From Microbotryum silenes-acaulis (lineage: Eukaryota; Basidiomycota; Microbotryomycetes; Microbotryales; Microbotryaceae): 64,000 nt of DNA. The first letter of the stretch is position 1. The number at the start of each line of letters is the position of its first letter. Below the pieces are notes generated by a model that did no database searches, had not been told where the DNA came from, and saw only the letters and a program-made list of their open reading frames with translations. A program made the position numbers and the translations under genes. This document shows, in pieces, positions 21,243 through 32,504 of this stretch. The DNA lies in the NCBI GenBank assembly GCA_003665825.1, contig QPFY01000008.1, forward strand, positions 248,001-312,000, read 5' to 3'.

Positions 21243-21665
21243 CGTGCGTGACCGGTTTAGGAGCGAGGGGTAGAGGACGAGGAGGTGAGCCGCAGCGCGA
21301 AGACGACCTCGGGCTTGCGAACCTTGCCGAGGAGCGCATGAGGTCCGTGCGGCCGAAATGACTCCGAGACACCCGCTGACAAGCGCCAATTTCAGTCTAG
21401 CTGCCTGTAGTAGGTGCAAACCAGTGGGGATCTGGCCCTTTTCAGACAGGTAATGACTCGAAGGTGACCAAGCTGCAGAAGACTCGGACCCGATCAATCT
21501 GAGAGGTCGAGTCGACACCATGCTCCGAACGCGAAAGCTCCTCCGGCCTAACCGCCTCTCTTCTCGGGCTCTCAGATGTAATGCAATTTGTAATGTGTCT
21601 CTAGAACAGCACAATACAATCGAACAAAAGAAGAGAAACGGACGGTAGTCCCGCGTTGAAAGCGA

Positions 21666-22782
21666 TCATGCAAAGCCTTCGACGAGCGTATCCCTCATCC
21701 CGGCGATTTTACTCGTGTCCTGTCCGCCAAGCTTGAACGCGGCTTCGAGCACCGAAATTTCCGTAGCGGTCGTTTCGAGACCGGTGAAAGCGGACCAATC
21801 TGTGCGTTCACGAGAGTCAGAACCTCGGTTCGATTGCATCGGAGGGTAGAGAGAAGCGCGCGCAAAGGAGCGAAAACTGACCGTTGACAATCATCCCTGC
21901 GCCAATGACGTCCGAACCTCGATTCACGGTCCCTGCGACCAAAGGGACCTGCAATAACGAACTCAACTCATCCTGGTCCTGGATCGAGGTCTTGGGGTGC
22001 ACCAATGCTCCCTGGTTCGAAATGCGGCAATAACTCCCAACAAGGACGTTGTCGGCGATCGTTTGACGGAACACCTCCACCTTGAGCACGTCGGCGATGA
22101 TCTCTTCAGTTTCTCGGTCAATGTCGGGGTGTACGAGCGCAACGTAGTCGTTGCAAGCAATGATGTTGCCCAGCGCCGAGAGCCGTTCCTCGATGCGTTG
22201 CAGGGCGACGGATTCGGGTAGACAGTTGCGCAGGTGTTGCAGTTCTTGATCGGTCGTGGTCGAAGGGACGAGCAGACCGTGTCGGTTACCTACGTGAAAA
22301 AACAATGATGCTTGGTGTCAGTCTTTGGCAGTCAAGGATTCAGAAAATGTTATTTTGTGAGGCTTACCTGCTACCAATCTCCCAATAATACGTGTGCCTC
22401 CGATGCTGGTCTGAATCACAGGGATCACATCCGCGAGTTCGGCCTCGAAGGTGGAGTAAAAGTTGGTCGATCCGACCGATACGGACGAGAGGCAGTAAGA
22501 GTTGGTCAAGGACGCAAAGACACCAATCTGTGCGGATGCGGGGGGTAAGAGCGTTAGCGGGGTGGCGGCTGATCAGATCGTCAGGGGCTGACGGAGAGTG
22601 GCTCTCCGCGGTGGGGTCGGCTTACGTCGGAAGAGTTTTCGAAACGGCAACCTGTGCGGAACAAGAGTTGACAGAGGAGGTCAGCTCACGGTGCTGATGC
22701 ACATATCCTCGATCATTGCAGCAGGTGCATTCCCGGAAGGCGTGCGCTGTGCGAAGACGGATCCGCACTTACGAACTGCCAT
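21666..22782 (-). CDS. TIF6: eukaryotic translation initiation factor 6
   Basis: Five exons (22782-22773, 22651-22626, 22527-22368, 22289-21882, 21799-21666) give 245 codons, exactly the length of yeast Tif6. The first exon is only 10 bases (MAV plus one base) and the second 26 bases (RFENSSD). Diagnostic stretches include [57 protein letters not shown] and [13 protein letters not shown], which together form the pentein fold. The protein binds the 60S subunit, prevents premature joining with 40S and is needed for late pre-60S assembly; it works in nucleolus and cytoplasm. It diverges from TIM9 across a 579-base shared upstream region. Confidence 0.95.
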
Positions 22783-23361
22783 AGTGGAAGCGTAGAGTGT
22801 GGTGTTGTCTTGAGCGAGTATTGGGGTTGAGGGTGGGTGCGGGGTGGTAGAATGCGGAGGATGCGGTGGATGCGAGAGTGCAAGGTGCAGGTGGGAGTTG
22901 AGAGGGCGTGAGCGACCGAGTCGTGCCGCGTGAGAGTCGGTCGGTGCGAAGCAGCCTGCACAAATCGTCATCTCCCCCCTTTTACATTTAAGATTACGCC
23001 TCGAGCTAATCAGGCAAATGCGCGCGGTAATGCGGTCCTGACTCGCACTGACTCGGTCCTCGCCGCACGGCCTGGCGCAACACTGACTCGCTCGCTTCTT
23101 TTAGTCCCAATTCCACACACATCGAGTCACGCCCACCCCAACTCCACCCGAGCCAAACCGTAAGTGTTTTTCAGAGAGAGAGGTCAAAGCAGATTCTACT
23201 TGTGTGCTTGGACACCGTAGCCGCTGCCTCCGCCGCTGCCCCCTCCTCGTTGCCCGCGATGGGCCTCCTTTTCCCCTCCATCCGTGCTCAATCCCAAACT
23301 GATCCTCTACTTCTGCGTCCTGTACAGAGTTCTAACCCTACCGACCAACCCAACTCTAACC

Positions 23362-23894
23362 ATGGACGCTTCCGCGATGAACCCCGCGACCGCGCAAGCT
23401 TTCGAAGCGATGATGCAACAAAAGCAAATGAAAGATTTCATGAACCTCTACACGAACCTCGTCGAGCGATGCTTCAACACGTGCTGTAACGATTTTACAA
23501 GTAAAGCACTTAGCTCAAAGGAGGTCAGTGGGCCCAGAGAGTGTGCGATGATGATGATGACGATGATGCGAAACGGGGGATGGGGATGGGGATGGGGATG
23601 GGGATGGGGATGGGGATGGGGATGGGGATGGGGATGGGGATGGGGATGGGGATGGGGATGGGAAGGGAGTATGCTGATTGATAGAGACTTGGTTCTCGCG
23701 CCCGAGTAGGACGCTTGCATCTCGACTTGCGCCGACAAGTTCTTGAAACATTCCGAGGTGAATCAACCCTACGCCGTGAAGGACCGATACCCCCTCCAGT
23801 CCGTTCACTGATTCTGACTGCCCCGGCTTTATCCCTGCAGCGAGTCGGTCTGAGGTTCTCCGAGATGAACGCCCAGATGATGGCCAAGCGATAG
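23362..23894 (+). CDS. TIM9: mitochondrial intermembrane-space chaperone Tim9
   Basis: Three exons (23362-23523, 23710-23757, 23841-23894) give 87 codons. The twin CX3C motif is clear: CFNTC in exon 1 and CISTC in exon 2. It is flanked by QKQMKDFMNLYTNLVE and KFLKHSERVGLRF, characteristic of Tim9 rather than Tim10. With Tim10 it forms the hexamer that escorts hydrophobic carrier precursors across the intermembrane space. Intron 1 contains a long GGGGAT tandem repeat. A donor-like GTAAGTG at 23160 and a CTGTACAG at about 23322-23329 suggest an intron in the 5' untranslated region. It converges with NOT2 (320 bases between stops). Confidence 0.93.
23575..23661 (+). repeat. GGGGAT hexanucleotide tandem repeat in TIM9 intron 1
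   Basis: About 13-14 uninterrupted copies of TGGGGA fill the middle of the intron, preceded by a GATGATGATGATGACGATG run. Each unit has a run of four G on the sense strand, so many overlapping G-quadruplexes are possible in the pre-mRNA or DNA. Confidence 0.95.
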
Positions 23895-24213
23895 AGGGCT
23901 TTGGAAACGCAGTAGAACACAGAGCAAAGAGGAAGCATTCTTTTGTATTATTCAGCAACCCCAACCCACCTTTCCGACAACAAATGACGGCTCGTGCGAG
24001 TCTACCCTCGAACGGCGAGTATTTGCACCAGAGTCGGAGCGAGAGACAGGTACAGAGAGAAATTTCGTTCATGTTACAGCAAAAGGGGGACTTGTAATGG
24101 ACACGCCCAGCTGGAAAGAAGAAAAGAAAAGGGTAGAAACCGATTTTGAAACAGCACAAGAGAAACGTAGGGGTCAACCCCACCGTCAGTTCTTGCTCAC
24201 CGCCAGTTCTTGC

Positions 24214-26138
24214 TCAAGCCCTCCGACTCTCCAACGCCGCAAACTCGAGCACAAACTCCCTCCTGACCCTTTCCCACCCATTCGGATCAAACAGGATATA
24301 ACTACCCCTCTCGTACGTCGCCGTCTTCTGACTCGGTTCCGTACCGGCCTCTTTGGTCAACCACACCTTCATCTCTTTGTGGTACCTCCAATTGTGCTTG
24401 TACAACTCGTGCGCGGCCATCTCCTGCATCGCGTCGCGCGGTTGCGAGTAAAAGATGAAGAAGAGCGTCTCGTCCGAAAAGTTGCCGATCTTGGTTTGTG
24501 CCGGTGGAGGTTGCACGTTGTAGCACGACGGGAGGTGAAATTCGGGTTCAATGTTAAGCCCGGATGCCGTCCTGGAATCCGACCATGGCGTGATGAAGGT
24601 CGAGAACAGGTTGCTGCAGAGACAACATGTTGCATGGTCAGCCTCACTCGCCCCGATACGCTTCACGCTGCACACTTCAAAGACACTCACTCGCTTGCAG
24701 ATAGGTCCAAGCCCAGTGTGGTCAGATCATTCCCAAGTGCGAGCATGTTGAGGTCCGGATCGCTCGTCTTGATGATGTGCAGTAACCCCAACAACCCATA
24801 ACGATCGGCCGGACTGAACAGGATCTGTTGCGCCGGCGTCTGTGGGACTTGACTCCCCATCACACCACCTGCTATCAACCCCGTTCCTGCTGCTGCTGCT
24901 CCCGTTGTCGAAGCGTTGGTTGTTGTAGAGGCGGATGGTGCTGTTGGCGGTGGTAGAGGTGCACTTGCGGCTCCGGTCGTATTCCCCCCCGCGGATCCGA
25001 TCGCCCCTCGATGTGTTGCGGCCGAAGAGAGCAGCAACGAATTGACACCCGGAGGTGGGGGCAGAGCCGACGAAACCGCTGTGGACGAGAGCATGGAAGG
25101 CGACCGCATTGATGACGGTGCGCCGTCCGACGGATTTGGCGGTAAAGGTGATGCTGCTGCACCTCCACCGTTGGCGAACTGTGCCGAGGCTGCCCAGGGC
25201 TGTTGTTGTTGTGGGGTGCCACCCTGCTGTTTCAGACCGAAACTCTGCGCAGAGAGTAAGAGAACACACATCGCTCTGGATCAGCCCACCATTCCTCCTT
25301 TCTTTTCTCCAGCTGAACCTCTTTCCTCTCTGCTCACCCGCTTGTCGGCGTCTGCCTGAGAAGATGCGCTTCTCCCCCCGTTCATCGCTCCGAGCAAGTT
25401 GGCGCGATGCTGCTGCTGGTGCAGCAACGCGGCGGCTGCGCTGGCCTGCTCACTCGGCCCCATAGAGGACACGTTCCGATTCGATAGCAACGAGAGGCCG
25501 TTAAATCCGTTGGCGAGTGAGCTTGTGGCCGCGGTCGGGTCGTAGCTCCCTGTCGAAACTTGGGCTGCGGCACCGTTGCTAGCCGAGTTGCCTTGGTGGC
25601 CAGCGGTGTTGGACGGGGACGACATGCCGCCCAGTGCCGGGAAGTCGTCGGCCGAGAACTCGCGGGGCAGTCCATTGGCCAGAGGTTGGCCAATCGCGGA
25701 GGCCGATCCGAGCGAGGCGTTGGCGGTCGGGGTCGCAGGCCCGATCAAGGACGCGTACGACGAAGGCAGGCTCGTCACGGCGGACGGGGTCGAGGGTGCA
25801 CCTGCTGCGCCGCCTAGTGCTGGAAAGTCGCTCGGGTCGAGGTTGGCTTCCTGTGCTGCGGTCAGTCCTGTCAACGATCCAAGTCGAGGGCGTGGGGGTC
25901 GGGTCAGGCGAGGCGAGCAAGGAAACGACAACGCAAGGGGGCCCGTCGGTAAGTCAGACGGGAGATGGATGGAGCGTGTAAGGGTTGGACCGAGTAAAGA
26001 GGACAAGGTGCAAAGTAGGAATATATCAGCAAGGTGCTCGCCACGAGCTGACGAGCTGTGGAGGGATGGATGAATTGGATGGGTGAGCTCGCTTACCTGG
26101 TGGCAAGGGCTGACTCGCGGTGGAGTTGTGTTGCTGGT

Positions 26139-26184
<46 letters not shown>

Positions 26185-26457
26185 TTGGCCGAATGCGAAC
26201 GAGGCCATGGCGGCTGCGTTGGAGGTGCTGCGAGTACGACCGACGAGGTGCTGCAGCGGTGAGGTATGGGCTCCGTTGGCTGTTGACGGTTGCCGTAACG
26301 GGGTCGAGCCAGCTGAAACGGCCGAGGACTGCTGCTGTGAGGCTGAGGCTGACGCTGAGGCTGACGGGGTCGTGGCCGCTGGGGAGCTGAAACGATTGGT
26401 CGGCAGTCCTTGTCCAACTCCAGCGTATTGTCCTGGTCGAAATGGCGGTATGGACAT
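24214..26457 (-). CDS. NOT2: CCR4-NOT complex subunit NOT2 (CDC36)
   Basis: Four exons (26457-26097, 25855-25338, 25244-24691, 24613-24214) give 610 codons. The N-terminal half is disordered, with a polyglutamine tract (about 26123-26185) and two DFPALGG-type motifs typical of NOT2 homologues. The C-terminal part is the NOT2/3/5 domain: ADRYGLLGLLHIIKTSDPDL, NLFSTFITPW, YNVQPPPAQTKIGNFSDETL and WRYHKEMKVWLTK, ending with a YERGSYILFDPNGWERV stretch. It is a core scaffold of the CCR4-NOT deadenylase and transcription regulator. The start at 26457 was chosen because CTCGCACAG just upstream looks like an acceptor of a 5'-UTR intron; an in-frame ATG at 26475 is the alternative. It is divergent from phosphoglucomutase. 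Confidence 0.92.
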
Positions 26458-27095
26458 GTCTGTGCGAGGTCGCATGCCAGTAAGGTCCGGTCAGCTGGAG
26501 ACTGGGGCAGCTAGCACTCGGTCGCACCAGGCACTCCTCCGTACTGGGTCCACAGCACCCCAGGCCAGCGACAACAGTGCAACACCGTCGTGGGAGTGCA
26601 CGCCCAAAGCTGTAGGAAGTACTCACATCGAGTGCGTAGATCGGTCGAGTCGAGTCGAGCAGGCGAGAGTGCCCGGCCAAGCGCGGCGACGTCCTCGAGT
26701 CGAGCTCTCGAGTGGAGTGCCTCCGAGTGTCGCTTGCGCTCGGACCCCCCCTTGTATCAACTGGTGCAATTAGGTGCAATTTCAAAGTTCGCTCGCTGAC
26801 GACGTCGACTTGACTCCTTTTCAATGTCAAAATTCAAAGAAACGAGCCCATCAAAGACCCTACACTTCCTCCAGAATTTGCGCGGACTTTTTGACATCTG
26901 CCTTTGCTTATTAGCCGAATGGAATTGAGCATTACCACTCGCGTTGGTATATTAATAAATAACCCACCAGATGGTTTCCCCACGAGCCATGACGAAATCG
27001 CGAGTCTGGGCCCGTTACACCCGGCCACCACGCATCCCCCTTCATTCTTCTCCCCCACTCCAAGGCCCCTCCTCTCCCCTCTCAGACATCCCACC

Positions 27096-29371
27096 ATGTC
27101 ATCCAACTACTCCATCCAGACCATCAAGACCAAGCCTTACCAGGACCAAAAGTAAGTCCAAGACCAACTACCACCGTAGGGACCAGAACGGAAACAGGCG
27201 GCAGCTGCTCCGCCCGCCGCCGCCACAAGTCGAATGCCGGGGGTGATCGGCTATGATTTCGTGCAGTGTAGGTCCATTCTCATTTCTGACGCATGGCTTC
27301 TCCCCTTGTACCCTTCTTTCTAGGCCCGGAACGTCGGGTTTGCGCAAAAAGTAGGTTGCAACCATGCTCACTCTTTGAGGCTTCGACTCTTTGCCTCCGC
27401 CACAAACCACTCTGACGTGGGGGCGGAAATGAAGCTGGAATGACGAGCGGCACCCCGGAAACGACCATGTCATCCCAATTCCGCGGCTTGGAATCGGTGC
27501 TGACCACTCCTTCACTTCCCAAACCAGGGTCACCGTTTTCCAGCAGCAAAACTACACCGAAAACTTTATCCAGGCCATCCTCGACGGTATCCCCTCCCCG
27601 GGCGCAGAAGGAGCGACACTCGTCGTCGGCGGGGATGGTCGCTACTACTCGCCCGAGTGCGTCCAAAAGATCGTCAAGATCGCGGCCGGCAACAAGGTCA
27701 AGCACCTCATCATCGGCCAGCACGCCATCTTCTCCACCCCCGCTGTGTCGCACATCATCCGAGCGAGGAAGGCCACGGGAGGCATCCTCCTCACCGCCAG
27801 TCACAACCCCGGTGGACCCAACGCCGATTTCGGTATCAAGTACAACATGGAGAACGGTGGACCTGCACCCGAGAGTGTGACCAACAAGGTCTACGACATC
27901 TCCAAGCAGCTCGAGAGCTACAAGCTCGTCGACTTGCCCGAGGTGGGTCAAAATAACTCAGCGCTGCCTGCACATTTCCGTTCCACCATATTAAACTCGT
28001 TCTCTAGCACTCGTAGGTCGATCTCTCCAAACTCGGAACGACCGAGTTGGGTCCCATCACCGTCGAGGTCATCGACTCGGTCAAGCCTTACGTCGCTTTA
28101 CTCAAGTCCATCTTCGATTTTGGCCTCATCAAGGAATACGTTCAGTCCCCCTCGGCCTCGGTTCTCTTCGACGGTCTGTCCGGTGTCACCGGTCCTTACG
28201 CCCGTGAGATCTTTGTCAACGAGCTCGGTCTCGGTGAGTCTTCGATTCAAGGCTGCGAGCCTTCGCCCGATTTTGCCGGCGGTCACCCCGACCCCAACTT
28301 GACCTACGCGCATTCGCTCGTCGAGCAAGTCGAGAAGAACAACATCGCCTTTGGTGCCGCTTCCGATGGTGATGGTGATCGCAACATGATCTACGGCATG
28401 GGTGCTTTCGTCACGCCGAGTGATTCGGTCGCGATCATCGCCGATTGGGCCGAGTCGATCCCTTACTTCCAAAAGGGTGGTGTCAAGGGCTTGGCGAGGA
28501 GTATGCCCACCAGTGGTGCCATCGACCTCGTGGCCAAGGCCAAGAAGTTCGAGGTCTTTGAAGTTCCCACCGGTGCGTACAGAGATTCTCCTTTCGAGAA
28601 AGACGATCAAGTTCAGTCAAGCTGACGATCACCTCGTCTCTCGGCTTCTTAGGATGGAAGTTCTTTGGTAACCTCATGGACGCGGGGCGTCTTTCGATCT
28701 GCGGTGAAGAGTCGTTCGGTACAGGTTCGGACCACATCCGAGAAAAGGATGGTCTTTGGGCCGTCATCGCGTGGCTCAACATCCTCGCCTCGGCCCAAAA
28801 GCAAGGCATCGAGGGGATCTCGGGTGTGTTGCAAGACCACTACACCAAGTACGGTCGCACCTTCTTCTCGCGCTACGACTACGAGGAGGTCGATTCGGAC
28901 AAGGCCAACGAGGTGATGAAGCAACTCGAGCAATCGTTCGCGTCGTCCGGGTTCGTCGGCAAGGCCTTGAAGGCGACTTCGTCCGAGACGTCCTTCAACG
29001 TCGCCGAGGCCGACAATTTTGCCTACACCGACCCCATCGACGGTTCCATCTCCAAGAACCAAGGTCTTTACGTCCGCTTCGAGGATGGCTCGAGGATTGT
29101 CTTTAGGTTGTCCGGTACCGGTTCGAGTGGGGCGACGATCCGTCTCTATGTCGAGAAGTACTCCAAGGACGATAGGGAATACGCTAGAGATACGCAAAAG
29201 GGTCTCAAGCCTTTGATCGAGGTCGCGTTGAGCTTGAGTAGGTTGGTCGAAATCACGGGCAGAAAGGAACCGACTGTCATTACGGTGAGTGGGACGGCTG
29301 GGCTGAGGACGTGTCCCTCCGCTTTGGAGGGGCCAGAAGCTGACTCGGGCTTTGCGTATGTCGTACAGTAA
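27096..29371 (+). CDS. PGM2: phosphoglucomutase
   Basis: Six exons (27096-27151, 27324-27350, 27528-27942, 28017-28572, 28653-29284, 29369-29371) give 562 codons, a normal length. It interconverts glucose-1-phosphate and glucose-6-phosphate in the cytosol. The substrate start PGTSGLRKK is on the small second exon. The phosphoserine loop is TASHNPGG (about 27797-27820), the Mg-binding loop DGDGDR (about 28365-28382), and the sugar-binding loop [12 protein letters not shown] (about 28702-28737). The family C-terminus PTVIT is followed by GTGAGT, and the last exon would be only the TAA. If that intron is retained the frame runs 28 codons further to the same TAA. Very close orthologues to yeast Pgm1/Pgm2 are assumed; the paralogue cannot be told apart. 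Confidence 0.95.
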
Positions 29372-30752
29372 AATCGAGTTCGCAGCCACACCAGGTCGAG
29401 GTCGTGAATACAATCAGAAACTTGTTTGTCATAAAAAGTGTTTACTCTTTTTCAAAGTGCTGCCCGTTTTGAGAGGGCGCTCCGGCCGCCACGTCATGTG
29501 ACCGACACGGATCCAGCTCGGAGCCGCTCTGGGGAGGCAGTTACTCGCAGTCCGGAGTCCTCGGCCCTCATGAGATGGTCTGGGAAGCACAAATAAAGTT
29601 CGCAGAAGGCCCATGGGCCACGCGCGGAGAAGAACTGTGCTAGCGTTTGAGAAGCGAGTCGGTAGAGAGGTCTAGAAGAGTCTAGCGCGCATCGGTCCTT
29701 TCAAGTGCCGAGCCGACCCCGTGACCTCGTTGCACAACCCCAGCAGTTTTCCGCCTGCCTCATTGGACGATTCTAGTTCTTAGGGGCGCCCGGCGGGTTG
29801 CCTGAGCAGTGAGTACCCGAGACAAACTGCCAAACTGGCGTTGCACCAACACCTGGCGCCATTGCTGTTGTAAGAGCGTTCGAGTTCATAACTATGGGTC
29901 AGGTCATCCCCGCAACACCGGTTGCAAAAAGTAGCCGAGGCCGATGATGAAAAAAAAAACTCGTCCTGACTGCCAAGCTTTTTGTGATTAGGGCGATCGA
30001 CGCGCGCTTGCTAGATCGAGAACTTTGTAGGCGGACGGGCCCGTCCTCGCTTGGCTCGTCCGTCAAGTTCGATCGCACTTTTGAGTGTGCTTCAAAGGCT
30101 GCAGCATCAAGCCCGAGGTGACGGTGAAGAATCGGAGGAATCGAGAGCCGCTTCTTCAATGAAGCGGAGGCGAGGGGGTTTCTGATTCGTCGACCAAGGT
30201 CAGGCTTTGGGGCAAGAAAAAAGTGTGGGGTTGGGGCGGCGGGCGAAGCGCAATGATCGACCGACCGGAAGCGATCTCGAGCTCAAGCCGCAGATCATCT
30301 TTTCCTACCCCACTTTCGTCGGGCTCAGGGCCCCAGTTTGTCCATTGTATGAAGCAAGTTGTATAAAGGGCTCCGTTCCGTGATTGATCGGTGATGGGGC
30401 TACAGCGAGAGGTCCCAGAGGCGATCCATTGCCCAGGTTGAGCTTGGCAAATCAGAAAGGTGCTTCTGGCCCCTCGAGGGGTCTTGACCTGGATCCCCGG
30501 CCGGGGGTATCCCCAGGTTTTATTGGACGCATGCAACTCGCATTGATAGGACCCGTATTATCCGTAGATCAGGTGTCCTCCTTTCCCCAGTCCTTTGTTT
30601 CTGCCTCTCTCTCTCTTCTCTCAACTTGTTCAAGCGTCACTTCCTCTTTGTCGCCTGTCGTCAACGCCCCTACCCCCACCTCACCCGAGCCGACCTCGCA
30701 CCCGCACGAACCCTTCCGCTAAGTCTCCAGTACTCGATTCTCATATCTCGCG
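29372..30752. other. intergenic region upstream of transporter 1
   Basis: No gene recognised. The last 250 bases before 30753 are pyrimidine-rich (CTCTCTCTTCTCTC runs), as is usual for strong fungal promoters and 5' leaders. Short open frames here have no domain. Confidence 0.45.
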
Positions 30753-32504
30753 ATGTCTTCGATCAGCTCGCAAGACAAGCCCACAGCACAGCATAAGGAG
30801 AATGCTGCTATCCAAACGCTTGAGGCCCACACATGGGACAAGGACTTTGAGCGCAAGACCATGTAAGTCATTGTTTTACGTGTTCCAGCGCCGCATTTGC
30901 CCGCTGCGCATCCCGACGGGCTTAAAACTTCGGAGCTGGCCCCGGTTGAGGTGTCCCCCTTGCGCTCGCATAGTCAAGAAGAATTGAGAACTGACCTTTG
31001 CAAGGTATCATCACTCACAGGGCTAAGGTCGATCGTCGCCTCTTGATCATCCTCGGTGCTCTCTACGCCATCTCGCTCATCGATCGAACGTGAGTTTTAC
31101 CTCTTTGATATCGTCAATTCCAAACCGGACGGTTGACTTGATCCGAAACTTCTATCCTCCGTCCCCTGACAGCAACATCTCTGTTGCTCGTGTTGCCGGT
31201 ATGGCCAAGGATTTGAAGTTGACTGTCGGCCAGCGCTACTCGATCATCACCTGCGTCGTAAGCCTTTTGATCCTTCCGTTTGCCGATCACTTCAGCGCAA
31301 TGGCTCAGCTGATCCCTTTCCTTATGATCGCCCTCGGCAGTTCTTCCCTCCTTACATCGTCTTCGAGCTCCCGTCCAACATCCTGCTCCGCAAGATTGGT
31401 GCTCGCAACCTCTTGTCCGCCATCGTCGTCCTCTGGGGTGCTGTCATGCTCGGAATGGGGTTCGTCACCAACTGGCACCAGCTCGCCGCCTGCCGTGTCC
31501 TCCTCGGTCTCCTCGAGAGTGGTTTCTTCCCTGGTTGCGTCTTCCTGATCTCGTGCTGGTACACCCGATACGAGACACAAAAGCGCATGGCTTTCTTCTA
31601 CCTCACCTCGATGGTCATCTCTGGTTTCTCCAACATCCTCGGCTACGGTATCTCCAAGCTGGGCGGACAACACGGCATCGCCGCATGGCGATGGATCTTT
31701 ATTGTCTTCGGTGCTGCGACCGTCGGCCTCGGCTTCATCGGATTCGCTTTGATCGTCGACTTCCCCGACAAGGCCACTTTTCTCACCCCGGATCAAACGA
31801 AGATGGTCCAGGAGCGCATTGAACTCGACCGAGGAGATTCGGCTCCCGATCACCTCACCTTCGGCTCGTTCATGAGGCACTGCGCCGATTACAAACTTTG
31901 GGTCTTCGGTCTCTGCTTCTGCTTCTCGACCATGCCGGCCTACGCCTTCTCTTACTTCCTTCCCGTCATTCTTGCCGGTGGGGGATACTCGACTCAACTC
32001 TCGCTCATTTTGTCCGCCCCGCCATACGTCTTCGCCGCCCTCCACACCTTCGCGATTGCTTACGGTGCTGACAAGATGCGCAAGCGCGCCCTCTTCATCG
32101 CCATCAACGCCATCGTCTGCACCATCGGTCTAATCATCATGGGCTGGGGTGGCAAGATCGGCGTCCGCTACTTCGGATCTTTCCTCGCCATCGCGGGATG
32201 CCAAGCCAACGTACCCGCGGTACTCGCCTACTCGGCCAACAACGTGCGCAACCACTCCAAGCGCGCCGTCTCTTCGGCCATCGTCATCGGCATGGGTGGC
32301 GTCGGCGGTATCTTCGCCTCGCTCGTCTATCGCCAGGTTGACTACCCCCGATACCTCCCCGGTCTCGGCGCCACGATCGGCTGCCAGGGTGCCATCCTCC
32401 TCATGCTCGCCGGTCTCTCCTTCGCCTTCAGCCGGGCCAACGCCTCCGCTGACCGCAACGGCACCGAGATTGAAGGATCCACGACTTTCCGATACACGCT
32501 TTAA
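30753..32504 (+). CDS. ACS-family major facilitator transporter, copy 1
   Basis: Exons 30753-30862, 31021-31089, 31173-31257 and 31341-32504 give 475 codons. The layout is that of anion:cation symporters (the fungal Dal5/Tna1/Liz1 group). A hydrophilic N-terminus is followed by the short stretch DRRLLIILGALYAISLIDRT leading into NISVARVAGM. Loop ELPSNILLRKIG, then the helix-4/5 signature RVLLGLLESGFFPGC and WYTRYETQKRMAFFYL come next, with further helices to the C-terminus. Likely substrates are small carboxylates such as nicotinate, pantothenate or allantoate; the sequence does not decide. The last exon is identical to that of copy 2 from just after 31361 to the stop, while introns, early exons and 3' flank differ. 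It sits in the plasma membrane by analogy. Confidence 0.88.

Noticed and set aside
23448..24183. Long minus-strand frames with (IP)n or (SP)n repeats opposite TIM9
   Set aside because: They are translations of the GGGGAT tandem repeat's complement and overlap TIM9 exons.
31305..32045. 246-codon antisense frame in transporter 1 (and 236 codons in copy 2)
   Set aside because: It is a GC-driven shadow of the sense exon, Glu/Asp-rich by complement of the codon pattern, with no domain.
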